DNA from: Bordetella parapertussis
Lineage (GTDB): Bacteria > Pseudomonadota > Gammaproteobacteria > Burkholderiales > SG8-41
Assembly: GCA_945885345.1 (NCBI GenBank)
Contig: CAMCYP010000002.1
Span: 1-64,000, forward strand
Direction: 5' to 3'
DNA: 64,000 nt
How positions within the stretch are numbered: position 1 is the stretch's first letter; each line of letters opens with the position of its first letter. Made by a program: the position numbers and the translations under genes. The notes below the pieces were generated by a model, which saw nothing but the letters and a program-made list of their open reading frames with translations, made no database searches and had not been told where the DNA came from. Shown here one piece after another: positions 48,958 through 58,009 of this stretch.

Positions 48958-50559
48958 TCAGCCTGCTGCGGGATAACGCCTGAAATGGAAATCCGGATCG
49001 CTGGCCACGGCATGCACCAGTTCGACTTCCCAGCTCAGGTACTCGAGCATCGCTTTCTCGACATTGTCCTTGCGATCCAGCGCGCGGTAACTCAGATCAT
49101 CGGCGGCGCCGGTCATGCGCGCATCGCCGGTTTCCATTGCAAACCCGGCGGCGCGCCAGGCGGCGGTGCCACCCGCCAGCACCTTGACCGTTGTCTTCAC
49201 CAGTTGCGCGGCATCCGTCGCAGTCAGACCCGCCAGTGCCTGCTCGGTTGCGGTGAACACCATCAGCTGAGTCGCTGGAATTTTTTTCAACTGCTCCGTC
49301 AACCGCGACCGCACCACATGCCAGGCACCCGGGATATGCCCTTCGCGATAACGCAGACTGCTGTCGAGATCCACCACCTGCACCGCAGCGGCATCCAGCA
49401 AGGATTTCAGTTCCGCGGCAGTGACTGTCGCCTCGCAGAGCGTGGCGCCTTCAAGCACTGCCTCCGGTGCAGGCCCGCGCTCGGCGGATTCCGGCGCATC
49501 ACCATGTGCCAGCACATACACCTCGTCATGGCCCATCTGCGCCAGCCAGGCCGCGGTCATCGTCGCGCGCACGCCGTCGTTGTCGGTGAGCACAATCACG
49601 GCAGGACGCACGGCAATGAAGGTATCCGTCGCCTGCACCAGTTGGCCACCTGGCGCCGATAACGCTCCCGGCAAGTGACCACGTTCAAATTCCTCCGGGT
49701 TACGCACGTCGAGCAGATACACCGTGCGCGCCGCATCCGCGCGCAGTGCCTGCAAGCGCGCATGATCGATGCGCCGGATGCCGTAACGTTTGGCCACCCG
49801 TGCCGCGGCCTGCTGCGCCCAGGCCAGCCCTTTTGATGACGGCAGCGGCACCATCTCCTCGCGGCCATGGTTCAGTGTTAACCCGGCGAGCTTCCAGCCC
49901 TGCGTACCATCCTTCAATGCGTACACCGGATTGGGAAACCCGGCATTGATCAGCACCTGCGCGCCGATGATGCTGCGCGTGCGGCCGCCACAATTGACGA
50001 TTACCGTGGTCTGCGGCGTACGGACAAAATCCGCCATCCGGTACGGCAGCTCCGCGCTCGGGCAATCGAAAGCACCGGGAATGCTGTTACGGTGGAATTC
50101 CGCCGGCGGCCGGCTGTCGACGACGACGATGTCCTTGCCGGTCCGCTGCCATTCCGCCAGTTCGGTGGCCGCCACCTCCCGCGGTGCATCTTCGTGCTGG
50201 ATGTATTCGCCAAAAGCTTTGCTCGGCACATAGACGCCGGTATACAGCCGGAACCCGGCCGCAGCCCAAGCCGGAGTGCCGCCATCCAGCACTGCGACAT
50301 CGCTGTAACCCCCCTTGAGCAGCCGCTCTGCGGCCAGCGCGGCGAGTCCCTCGCCGCCATCGCACAACACCATGCGTGTCGCCTTGCGCGGCACCAGTTG
50401 CGGCTGCCGCAGCTCCAGCACACTGAGCGGCACATTCGTCACCAGCAACAGGTGGCCATCGCGCGAATACACACCCTCTTCGCGCACATCGAGCACGGCA
50501 AGTTCGCCACCATCGTCGAGCATTTGCCGCAATTGCCGAGCGGAAACAGTCCTGATCAT
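48958..50559 (-). CDS. Four-domain rhodanese-like protein
   Basis: 533 residues made of four rhodanese repeats. Repeats 1 and 2 keep the active-site Cys: MVLCDGGEGL (C66) and VIVNCGGRTRS (C190). In repeats 3 and 4 the loop reads VIVLTDNDGVRA and MVFTATEQALAG, without Cys, so they are probably structural. ATG 50559 chosen (MIRTVSARQLRQML). No signal peptide. A sulfur relay or sulfane-sulfur carrier is likely; partners cannot be deduced. Confidence 0.87.
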   Translation of the reverse strand: MIRTVSARQLRQMLDDGGELAVLDVREEGVYSRDGHLLLVTNVPLSVLELRQPQLVPRKATRMVLCDGGEGLAALAAERLLKGGYSDVAVLDGGTPAWAAAGFRLYTGVYVPSKAFGEYIQHEDAPREVAATELAEWQRTGKDIVVVDSRPPAEFHRNSIPGAFDCPSAELPYRMADFVRTPQTTVIVNCGGRTRSIIGAQVLINAGFPNPVYALKDGTQGWKLAGLTLNHGREEMVPLPSSKGLAWAQQAAARVAKRYGIRRIDHARLQALRADAARTVYLLDVRNPEEFERGHLPGALSAPGGQLVQATDTFIAVRPAVIVLTDNDGVRATMTAAWLAQMGHDEVYVLAHGDAPESAERGPAPEAVLEGATLCEATVTAAELKSLLDAAAVQVVDLDSSLRYREGHIPGAWHVVRSRLTEQLKKIPATQLMVFTATEQALAGLTATDAAQLVKTTVKVLAGGTAAWRAAGFAMETGDARMTGAADDLSYRALDRKDNVEKAMLEYLSWEVELVHAVASDPDFHFRRYPAAG

Positions 50560-50723
50560 CAAGATATCCGAAAAAGTCTGGCGCCAATCGGGCAGCGCGC
50601 AGTTTGTTGTTGGCAGAACATCCGATGCTGACCGCACACTTTTAACCTGTCCCGCTTGCGGCCGCATTCACCCCATCAAATTGACACCCGCCACGGTAGC
50701 GCACACCGCCTTACAATTCATGC

Positions 50724-51389
50724 ATGAGTCCACATCTGATTCGCCGTATTTTGACGATCGCCATGCTCGTTGCAACGGGCGGCAGTGCGTACGCCAGTGC
50801 ACCGCTCAGCGTGCAGGCCACGCGCATTACCACTGTCGGCAAAATACCGGCACCCGCAGTGCCAACGGGCGGGCGCGGCGTTGTTATTTCGCCGTTCATC
50901 GACGGCGAAATCGTACAGGCCGGTGACAGAAGTTATGGCGTATGGCATCTGTATGGCATCCGACCCCACGCCGATGCCGCGGCCATGATCCGGCTGCAAA
51001 AAGAGCTGCCTGCACGCATCGATCGCTGGGTAAAAGCCGGCATCCCGTATTGCCTTGATGATGCGCCGCGCGCCAACTGCATGAGCTGTCTCGGTCTGGT
51101 GCTGCGTGCGTTATTCCCGGGGCGGGGCGATGATTATCCCGTGCTGCCACGGGATTTCTGGCGCACCGGCATGGGCTCGCGTTACACGCCCAACGACCTG
51201 CTGCTCTACCTGACCGGCATGCTCGATCTGCCGGATCGCAACGCGCGACTGCAACGCATCAGCCGGCTGGCACTGCCGCCAGACCTGCGCCTCGATCTCG
51301 AAGAACAGGTGTACAAGATCGGCATGTATGAGGTGGCGCCGACGCCGCAGAAACGCGCTGCACAGCCAAGTCCGCGCCGCAGGCTGTAA
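50724..51389 (+). CDS. Hypothetical exported protein
   Basis: 221 residues, family not recognised. It has a signal peptide (MSPHLIRRILTIAMLVATGGSAYASA), a central region with three cysteines (YCLDDAPRANCMSCLG, including a CxxC) and aromatic-rich FWRTGMGSRYTPNDLLLYLTG, and a basic C-terminal tail (QKRAAQPSPRRRL). Conserved-looking composition and codon use match neighbours. Divergent from the rhodanese gene and convergent with the MmgE/PrpD gene. Confidence 0.75.
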   Translation: MSPHLIRRILTIAMLVATGGSAYASAPLSVQATRITTVGKIPAPAVPTGGRGVVISPFIDGEIVQAGDRSYGVWHLYGIRPHADAAAMIRLQKELPARIDRWVKAGIPYCLDDAPRANCMSCLGLVLRALFPGRGDDYPVLPRDFWRTGMGSRYTPNDLLLYLTGMLDLPDRNARLQRISRLALPPDLRLDLEEQVYKIGMYEVAPTPQKRAAQPSPRRRL

Positions 51390-51396
51390 AACCGGC

Positions 51397-52740
51397 TTAT
51401 CCGAGCAACAGGCTCAGTTCACTGACGCCGGCCGCCGGCAAAGTCTCCAGCGACTCCAGCAATTCGGTGACTCGCGCCATGCGGCTGGCATCCAGCCGCG
51501 TCGCCAGGCAGTCGCGTACCTTCTCGCGATGCTGCACGATATCCAGCGGTGCGCCCCAGAAACCCGGGGGCCGGTCACAGGTTGCACGGTGCACCGTGCC
51601 ATCGTGCAGGATCACTTCAACCGACACCTGCATCTGATGGAAAGCAGTCGACCATGACGGGTCGACAGTGACCTTCATCCGCCGCAGCATCGATTTCATG
51701 TCGCCACGGAACCGGCGCTGGTCATGGAACGATGAAATGCCCACCCGGCCGTCGAGCAATGCGCAGGCCGCGGCATACTGGAAACTGAACTTGCCTTCCA
51801 GACCTGACACCGGTGTCGGCCGATCCACGTCCGGCATCGACGGCGTCACGATATTCACTGCACTGATCAGCGCGGGATCGGCAATCGTCTTGCGTGCCTC
51901 CAGCGCGGCGCTGATGGCGAAATGGGTTGGATATTTCGACGGATAAAACTTGATCGCCATGCCGGGATCACTGAAACGGAAGGGTTTGCCGTAACCGAGC
52001 AGCATGTCGCGATCTATGCCCTTGGGGAAAAATGCGGCGATAAATCCGTCCTGGTGCGCGAGGATGTCGGTGTTCGCAGTCAGCCCGCGTTTTGCCAGCA
52101 GCGCAGCCTCCAGCCCCGCCGCCGCCGCGTTGCCACAATGTGTGCACTTCACCCCATGGCCGATGTTTGCGCGCAATGCGCCGCTGCGTGATGCGGCGAT
52201 GGCCAGCGCGTAATTCAGCTGTTCTTCATCGAGCCCGAGCAGATGGGCTGCAACAACCGCCGCACCGAAGGGCCCGACCACACCCGGCGCATGAAACTTC
52301 GAACTCTCGCGCCGGTGATCCACTGCTGCCAGCAGCCGGCCCTGCATCTCGAAACCCTTGGCACAGGCCGTCAGCAATTCGCGGCCGTCAAGACCATCGC
52401 GCAGCGCCAGTGCAAACGCCACCGGCACGGTCGGCGACACAGCATGGGTGGACGGACTCGACATCGGCTCGAAATCGAGCACGTGCATAGCTACCGCGTT
52501 CGCATACGCGGCGGCAACCGGTGAAGTTTTGAAACCGAAGCCCCAGACCGGACACAGCTCGCGACCGCCCTGTTCCTTCACATGTTCTGCAAACATCTGC
52601 GGCGCTTTTTCCTGGCTGCCCGCCACCGCGACAGCAATGCCGTCAGCGATCAGGCGTTTGGCAGTAAATACATCCTCTGCACCCAGCGATTCGAAGGTGG
52701 TGTTCCGGATGATTCCGGCCAGTTGTGCCGTCAGACTCAT
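51397..52740 (-). CDS. MmgE/PrpD family protein
   Basis: 447 residues of the family that includes 2-methylcitrate dehydratase and cis-aconitate decarboxylase: AVDHRRESSKFHAPGVVGPFGAAVVAAHLLGL, GHGVKCTHCGNAAAAGLEAALLAKRG, FYPSKYPTHFAISAALEARK. Exact substrate unclear. No methylcitrate-cycle partners (prpB, prpC) are nearby, so a propionate role is not supported by context. Confidence 0.9.
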   Translation of the reverse strand: MSLTAQLAGIIRNTTFESLGAEDVFTAKRLIADGIAVAVAGSQEKAPQMFAEHVKEQGGRELCPVWGFGFKTSPVAAAYANAVAMHVLDFEPMSSPSTHAVSPTVPVAFALALRDGLDGRELLTACAKGFEMQGRLLAAVDHRRESSKFHAPGVVGPFGAAVVAAHLLGLDEEQLNYALAIAASRSGALRANIGHGVKCTHCGNAAAAGLEAALLAKRGLTANTDILAHQDGFIAAFFPKGIDRDMLLGYGKPFRFSDPGMAIKFYPSKYPTHFAISAALEARKTIADPALISAVNIVTPSMPDVDRPTPVSGLEGKFSFQYAAACALLDGRVGISSFHDQRRFRGDMKSMLRRMKVTVDPSWSTAFHQMQVSVEVILHDGTVHRATCDRPPGFWGAPLDIVQHREKVRDCLATRLDASRMARVTELLESLETLPAAGVSELSLLLG

Positions 52741-52800
52741 GCTCGTCCCGCGAATGAATTCATGGATGCGCGCGATTATGGCGCGTTAGTCGAATATTTC

Positions 52801-52836
52801 CAAAAACATGACAGCCTCGTCAGAGGCATGTTTTTG
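52801..52836 (-). terminator. Bidirectional terminator hairpin after dinB
   Basis: CAAAAACATG / CATGTTTTTG outer stem with an inner CCTC-GTCA-GAGG hairpin and an ACAG bulge. U-runs form on both strands. It lies 47 bases after the dinB stop on the minus strand and before the MmgE/PrpD gene. Confidence 0.75.
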
Positions 52837-52882
52837 TCATCATTGATGCAACTCTCAAGTTTATGGAATCAGTCGAACAGTT

Positions 52883-54070
52883 TTAATCGAATAACGACAG
52901 GTCGTGGACTTCGCTTGCAGCACCCGGCTTCGACAAAGCCCCCACCCGCACACCGAGCAGGCGGATGCGCCGGTCCAGCGGCACACGCTTCAGGCACTCC
53001 CCCGCAGCACGACGGATGATTTTTGCATCCCGCGTCGGCGCATCCAGTGTCAGATCGCGCGTCACGGTTTTGAAATTGTCGTAACGGATTTTCAGGCCGA
53101 TGGTTTTCCCGAGATAACCCTTGCGCTCGAGGTCACCGGCGACACGCACACAAAGGTCGGTGAATATTTTGGTCAACTTCGCCTTGTCGCGCACCGCATG
53201 CAGATCGTTTTCGAAAGTGATTTCGCGGCTGATCGACTTCGGCTCGCTGTACGTCACTACCAGCCGCTCATCGCGCCCATGTGCAGCGGCATGCATCCAT
53301 GCACCGTAGCTGTGGCCGAAGTGTTCCACCAGCAGCGCGGGATCGGCTTCTGCCAGTTCTCCGATGCTGCGGATGCCCATTTGCTCCAGTTTGATATTCG
53401 CCTTGGGGCCAATGCCGTTGATCTTGCGCACTGCCAGCGGCCACACCACGCTGCGGATATCGTCGGGACGAATCACACTGACCCCGGCGGGTTTGTTCAG
53501 CTCGGAGGCGATTTTCGCCAGCAGCTTGTTCGGCGTGATGCCGATCGAACACGACAGCCGGGTCGCCTCGCGCACCGCGCGCTGGATGTCTGTGGCAATC
53601 ACCCGTGCCCGCGCCCAGGGGTCGGGGGCGCCGTCAGCGGCACTCCTCGCCACCTGTTCGGTAATGTCGATATAAATCTCGTCGATGCCGCGGTCCTCGA
53701 CCTGGGGTGCGATGGCGCGCACCGTATCCTTGAACAACCGCGAATAATGCCGGTAGGCGTCGAAGTCTGCCGGCAACAGCACCGCATCCGGCGCCAGTTT
53801 CGCCGCCTTCATCAGCCCCATCGCCGAAAATACACCCAGCGCACGCGCTTCGTACGTCGAGGTGGTCACCACGCCGCGCCCGGTGTACCCGCGCAGCGTG
53901 GCAAATGCCGCATCCGCCGGATCGTCCTGCGCCGCACGACGCCGCCCGCCCACCACCACCGGCTGGCCGCGCAGCTGCGGATAACGCAGCAGCTCGACCG
54001 ATGCGTAAAACGCATCCATGTCGAGATGGGCGATGTAACGCGGCAGATGGGCTTGAACGGCGGATTCCAT
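52883..54070 (-). CDS. dinB: DNA polymerase IV (Y family)
   Basis: Translesion polymerase, 395 residues. HLDMDAFYASVELLRYP and the catalytic DRGIDEIYIDIT (SxDE-type motif) are present, plus GITPNKLLAKIASELNKPAG and INGIGPKANIKLEQMGI (helix-hairpin-helix). The C-terminal little-finger domain is complete, but no beta-clamp peptide was pinpointed. No LexA box was seen upstream. Confidence 0.94.
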   Translation of the reverse strand: MESAVQAHLPRYIAHLDMDAFYASVELLRYPQLRGQPVVVGGRRRAAQDDPADAAFATLRGYTGRGVVTTSTYEARALGVFSAMGLMKAAKLAPDAVLLPADFDAYRHYSRLFKDTVRAIAPQVEDRGIDEIYIDITEQVARSAADGAPDPWARARVIATDIQRAVREATRLSCSIGITPNKLLAKIASELNKPAGVSVIRPDDIRSVVWPLAVRKINGIGPKANIKLEQMGIRSIGELAEADPALLVEHFGHSYGAWMHAAAHGRDERLVVTYSEPKSISREITFENDLHAVRDKAKLTKIFTDLCVRVAGDLERKGYLGKTIGLKIRYDNFKTVTRDLTLDAPTRDAKIIRRAAGECLKRVPLDRRIRLLGVRVGALSKPGAASEVHDLSLFD

Positions 54071-54174
54071 ATTGCAGTCACATTTTAATCGCTGATGACA
54101 AGGCGTCGCCGTTCAGTGTCTAATCCTGCGTTCTGCAACCCCGTTTTGCAACCCATTATCGACAGGATCACACC

Positions 54175-54921
54175 ATGACCGAAGTGACCGCTGCACTCCG
54201 CTCCGAATTCGCGCCAACCGGCAAACTGCGCGTAGGCCTGAACATGAGCAACTTCCTGCTCACCCGCACCGATGCCACCACAGGACAACCACGCGGCGTG
54301 GCGCATGACCTCGCCCAGGAACTCGGCCGTCGTCTCGGACTCGCCGTCGAACTCTGCCCGCATCCGAATCCCGGTGCGCTGGCTGATGCTGCCAATAAAA
54401 ATGTGTGGGATGTCGGTTTCCTCGGCGCCGAACCGCTGCGCGCCAACGAAATCGATTTCACTGCGGCCTACGTCGAAATCGATTCCACTTACCTGGTGCC
54501 GCCCGGCTCTGCCTTGAAAGAGATCGGCGAAGTCGACCGCAAAGGCATTCGCATCATCGTGCCGGAAAAAGCGGCTTACGAGCTCTACCTCTCGCGCACG
54601 ATCAAGAGTGCGGAACTCGTCAAGGACAAGGGCGGGGACCTGTGCTTCAAGCGCTTTGTCGACGAGAAATTCGATGCGCTGGCCGGACTGCGCCCGCGCC
54701 TGATCACCGACCAGACAAAAATGCCGGGCTCACGCATCCTTGAGGGTTCATTCACCGCCGTGCAACAGGCTGCCGGCGTACCCAAGGGCCGCGCTGCTGC
54801 GGCAAAATATCTCAGCGCGTTCATCGAAGACGTCAAAGCCTCGGGGTTGGTGGCGAAAGCGATCAAGGACAATAACGTGGTTGGACTGACCATCGCCGCA
54901 AAAGCGACAGCAAAGACCTGA
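54175..54921 (+). CDS. Solute-binding protein family 3-like, without signal peptide
   Basis: 248 residues: LRVGLNMSNFLLT, GVAHDLAQELGRRLGL, VWDVGFLGAEPLRANEIDFTAAYVEI, typical of amino-acid ABC receptors. The product starts MTEVTAALRSEFAPTGKLRVG with no hydrophobic segment, so as written it would stay in the cytoplasm. No permease or ATPase gene is near. The ATG has AGGA eight bases upstream and no good in-frame upstream start was seen. It may be a cytoplasmic ligand-binding protein. Confidence 0.82.
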   Translation: MTEVTAALRSEFAPTGKLRVGLNMSNFLLTRTDATTGQPRGVAHDLAQELGRRLGLAVELCPHPNPGALADAANKNVWDVGFLGAEPLRANEIDFTAAYVEIDSTYLVPPGSALKEIGEVDRKGIRIIVPEKAAYELYLSRTIKSAELVKDKGGDLCFKRFVDEKFDALAGLRPRLITDQTKMPGSRILEGSFTAVQQAAGVPKGRAAAAKYLSAFIEDVKASGLVAKAIKDNNVVGLTIAAKATAKT

Positions 54922-54970
54922 GGAACCGGGCGCCACGAAAAGTCAGCCGTCGGCCCGACTGGATCACCAG

Positions 54971-55873
54971 ATGGCACGGACGATCAAGACCTATCTGACG
55001 GCTGAGCGCGCCACGCATGGCGACTTCTGGATCCGCGACGAAGTCCGAAAACCCTTCGTCGAACATGCACATCGCCATGAATTCTTCCAGATCCAGTTCA
55101 ATCTTGAAGGTCGGACCCGCCACTACGTCGGCGCTACTGAACGCTGGCTGGAACCCGGTGCGCTGGCATTTGTATTGCCGTACCGGGTGCACATGGGTGG
55201 CCGGCCCGGCGGGTCGCGCTTTTATGTCATCAACTTCCAGCAGGACTTCCTTTTCCCGGAACTGAAGGTCGATCCGCTGGAACTGGAAAATGTAGCAATT
55301 GCACAAGCACCGTTGCTGGCGCCTTTTCTGTTTCAGGACGCGATGGACTTCATGCTGCGGGGCGCTGATCTCTCGATGGCGCAGGACGCCTGCGCAAAAA
55401 TGATGGATGAACACCGCCGTCGCCAGATCTTTTCCCGGGACATCATTCGTGCAAACCTGATGCTGCTGATCAGCACGGTATGCGAACGCCATGCAAAACA
55501 GCTCACTCTCGCCGACGGCCATGCACAGCAACGGCACCACACCCGGACTTTGGCGCGCGTAATGCGTTACGTCCGGGAAAATCTTTCCGGGCACATCACG
55601 CTCGCCGAAGCTGCGCGCGCAGCCAATCTTTCGCCGAATTACCTGACCAATCTGCTGAAACAGGAAACCGGCAAGACTTTCACCAGCCTGGTTACCTCCC
55701 GTCGCATGGAAAAGGCACGGGAACTGCTCACCCACACGACGCTCCGGGTTTCAGAAGTTGCCGAAGCAACCGGTTTCGGGGACGAAGCCTATTTCGCGCG
55801 CCGGTTCCGGCAATACTTCCGCATTCCCCCTCTCGCCTACCGCAGCAGAGAAACACCTGCTGCATTGCGATGA
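54971..55873 (+). CDS. AraC-family transcriptional regulator
   Basis: 300 residues: N-terminal cupin-like sensing domain (FVEHAHRHEFFQIQFNLEGRTRHYVG) and a C-terminal double HTH (HITLAEAARAANLSPNYLTNLLKQETGKTF, LRVSEVAEATGFGDEAYFARRFRQYF). Probably controls the following OsmC-TctC-cupin genes or the preceding binding protein, by proximity. Confidence 0.92.
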   Translation: MARTIKTYLTAERATHGDFWIRDEVRKPFVEHAHRHEFFQIQFNLEGRTRHYVGATERWLEPGALAFVLPYRVHMGGRPGGSRFYVINFQQDFLFPELKVDPLELENVAIAQAPLLAPFLFQDAMDFMLRGADLSMAQDACAKMMDEHRRRQIFSRDIIRANLMLLISTVCERHAKQLTLADGHAQQRHHTRTLARVMRYVRENLSGHITLAEAARAANLSPNYLTNLLKQETGKTFTSLVTSRRMEKARELLTHTTLRVSEVAEATGFGDEAYFARRFRQYFRIPPLAYRSRETPAALR

Positions 55874-56010
55874 TGGATTTCTCCAACTAAATCCCGGTTT
55901 CTTCCTTGTAGTACATGGCGGGCGGGCCTTAGCCTCGTGCAACACGCCGTTTTGTGGTCGCGCTTTGTCGCGGTTGTCCGCTGCACGGAACCCGGGAAAT
56001 TCGGTATCTC

Positions 56011-56493
56011 ATGGAAATCAAGGCAAATGTCGTCATGCTGTCCGGCACTCAACTGCTGGGCACCGCGCGCAACCGTAACGTCGTCACGGACCGCCCCTTG
56101 GATGAAGGCGGCACTGACGCGGGCTTTACCTCGGGAGAAATGTTGCTGCTGGCCATAGGATCCTGCGCGTCAGGCAGCCTGCGCCGGCATTTTATCGATC
56201 AGGGGACGCCATGCCAGAGCCTCAGCCTGGATGTTCGTTTCAATGCGCCCGTTGCACCCGGCCGACGCGATTGCATTGTTATCGACCTGACTGTCGACGA
56301 AAGCCTGTGCGCCGACCGTGATCGCCTCAGAAACGCCGTCCTGTCCGGGGGCGTAACCAGTCGCATCGCAGCAGGATCGGACATGGATATCAGGATCAAC
56401 GGCAGTCCCTGTACCGGACGGCACATGCCGCAGTCCGGAATCGACAATACAAAAAAATCCACTGGAGGAGAACATGGGCGCGATTCGGAATAA
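56011..56493 (+). CDS. OsmC-like protein, resolving cysteine apparently absent
   Basis: 160 residues with the OsmC core: GGTDAGFTSGEMLLLAIGSCASGSLRRHF carries the peroxidatic Cys (C52). The loop that normally holds the second Cys reads AVLSGGVTSRIAA, so a standard Cys-Cys thiol peroxidase cycle is doubtful. The 3' end overlaps the TctC gene by 20 bases. ATG 56011 chosen; the Shine-Dalgarno is weak. Confidence 0.8.
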   Translation: MEIKANVVMLSGTQLLGTARNRNVVTDRPLDEGGTDAGFTSGEMLLLAIGSCASGSLRRHFIDQGTPCQSLSLDVRFNAPVAPGRRDCIVIDLTVDESLCADRDRLRNAVLSGGVTSRIAAGSDMDIRINGSPCTGRHMPQSGIDNTKKSTGGEHGRDSE

Positions 56494-57460
56494 TGTGGTA
56501 CTCGGGGTTCTGATGGCGTTGGTGGCAACGCCTGCATGGTCACAGAACAGTACGGTGGCGGCAGGGTATCCCGTAAGGCCCATTCGCCTCGTCGTACCCA
56601 CCGCACCGGGTGGCGGTGTGGACACGATGGCGCGTCTTATCGGACAGGCGCTCACCACAGCATGGGGACAACAGGTCCTCGTCGACAACAGGGGCGGGGC
56701 ATCGGGCATCATCGGTGCCGAAATCGTCGCCCGCGCGCCGGCTGACGGGCATACGCTGCTGGTCACCCCAACCACTTTCAGCAGCAATGTCAGCCTCTTC
56801 AAGAAACTGCCTTACGACTCGCGCAAGGACTTTGTCACCGTTTCCCTGATTTCCAAGGAACCAAATATATTAATCACCCACCCTTCGCTGCCGGTTAAAT
56901 CCGTCAAAGAGTTGGTCGCACTGGCAACGCGCCGGCCGGCGGATATCAATTTCGGTTTCGGCGGGATCGGCAGCACAGCCAGCCTGTCCGGAGAACTGTT
57001 CAAACTGAAAACCGGAATCAAGATGGCCGGTGTTTCATACAAGGGCAACGGTCCGGCAGTCGCCGCCCTGACCACCGGCGAAGTACAGCTGATGTTTGTC
57101 GGGCTGCCCCCGACACTGCCCATAATCAAGGCAGGCCGGCTCAGACCCCTGGCCGTCACCTCAAAGGAACGTTCGCCCATACTCCCGGAAATCCCGACCA
57201 TGGCCGAAGCGGGTATCGCGGATTTCGAAGTCACCAATTGGGTGGGCGTGCTGTCTCCCGCCGGCACCCCGGGAGCCGTGGTGCAAAAAATCAACGCTGA
57301 GCTGACGAAGATACTGGCCAGCCCGGTCATGAAAGAACGTTTTCAGTTTCACGGCATTGTGCCGAACAGCAGCACGCCGGAAGATTTCCGGATTTTTCTC
57401 GATTCCGAAATCGATCGCTGGGGCCAGGTGGTTAAAGCGGCGGGCATCCCCGTCAACTAA
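56474..57460 (+). CDS. Bug/TctC-family tripartite tricarboxylate receptor
   Basis: 328 residues, intact: signal peptide (VVLGVLMALVATPAWSQ), YPVRPIRLVVPTAPGGGVDTMARL, VDNRGGASGIIGAEIVARAPADG, and GVSYKGNGPAVAALTTGEVQLMF. Binds an organic anion in the periplasm. No TctA/TctB membrane genes are present here, as is usual for the expanded Bug family. The nearby cupin enzyme may hint at the substrate. Confidence 0.93.
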   Translation: MGAIRNNVVLGVLMALVATPAWSQNSTVAAGYPVRPIRLVVPTAPGGGVDTMARLIGQALTTAWGQQVLVDNRGGASGIIGAEIVARAPADGHTLLVTPTTFSSNVSLFKKLPYDSRKDFVTVSLISKEPNILITHPSLPVKSVKELVALATRRPADINFGFGGIGSTASLSGELFKLKTGIKMAGVSYKGNGPAVAALTTGEVQLMFVGLPPTLPIIKAGRLRPLAVTSKERSPILPEIPTMAEAGIADFEVTNWVGVLSPAGTPGAVVQKINAELTKILASPVMKERFQFHGIVPNSSTPEDFRIFLDSEIDRWGQVVKAAGIPVN

Positions 57461-57478
57461 ACATCAAAAGGACATTAC

Positions 57479-58000
57479 ATGGCATACACTCTCGAAGCAT
57501 TTTGTATCGACGCACGGACCCTGCTGAAGGCCGACCCAGGTCCGGCCGGGGTGGAACAAGTCCGCAAGAAAATGGAAATCCTGGTCGCCGACCCCGGATT
57601 CGTGACAGAACATTTTCACTCCGGCGTCAAATACGGTCCGCGCCTCCTGTTTGTTGACCCCGAACTCGGATTTGAAGTGTTGGGTTACCGTGCGGAAAAA
57701 CCACGCCACTCACCCGCACACGACCACGGTGATTCCTGGGCGCTCTATGCCCAGGTCCATGACTACACCGAGATGACGGAATACAACCGGCTGGATGACG
57801 GCAAGGATCCAGACCATGCAAAAATCGACATCAAGAGTAAATACAAACTCGAAAAAAACCAGGTTGGCACATACTGGGGAAGCCAGCTGCATTCGACTTA
57901 TACCCCCGCTGATTGCTGCTACCTGCGGGTCACCGGCACTGACCTTGAAAAACGCCCGCGCGTCCGGATTGATCAAAACACCGGCAAGATCATGAAGTGA
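57479..58000 (+). CDS. Cupin protein, cysteine-dioxygenase-like
   Basis: 173 residues with a probable metal site: HSPAHDHGDSWALY (H81, H83), TEMTEY (E98), and SQLHSTYTP (H138), the HxH-E-H layout of thiol dioxygenase-like cupins. 18 bases after the TctC stop with the same direction, so probably one transcript. Substrate unknown. Confidence 0.75.
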   Translation: MAYTLEAFCIDARTLLKADPGPAGVEQVRKKMEILVADPGFVTEHFHSGVKYGPRLLFVDPELGFEVLGYRAEKPRHSPAHDHGDSWALYAQVHDYTEMTEYNRLDDGKDPDHAKIDIKSKYKLEKNQVGTYWGSQLHSTYTPADCCYLRVTGTDLEKRPRVRIDQNTGKIMK

Positions 58001-58009
58001 CGCCCTGCA

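Noticed and set aside
52904-54088. 394-codon plus-strand frame opposite dinB
   Set aside because: Mirror of dinB with no recognisable motif; dinB carries all polymerase motifs.
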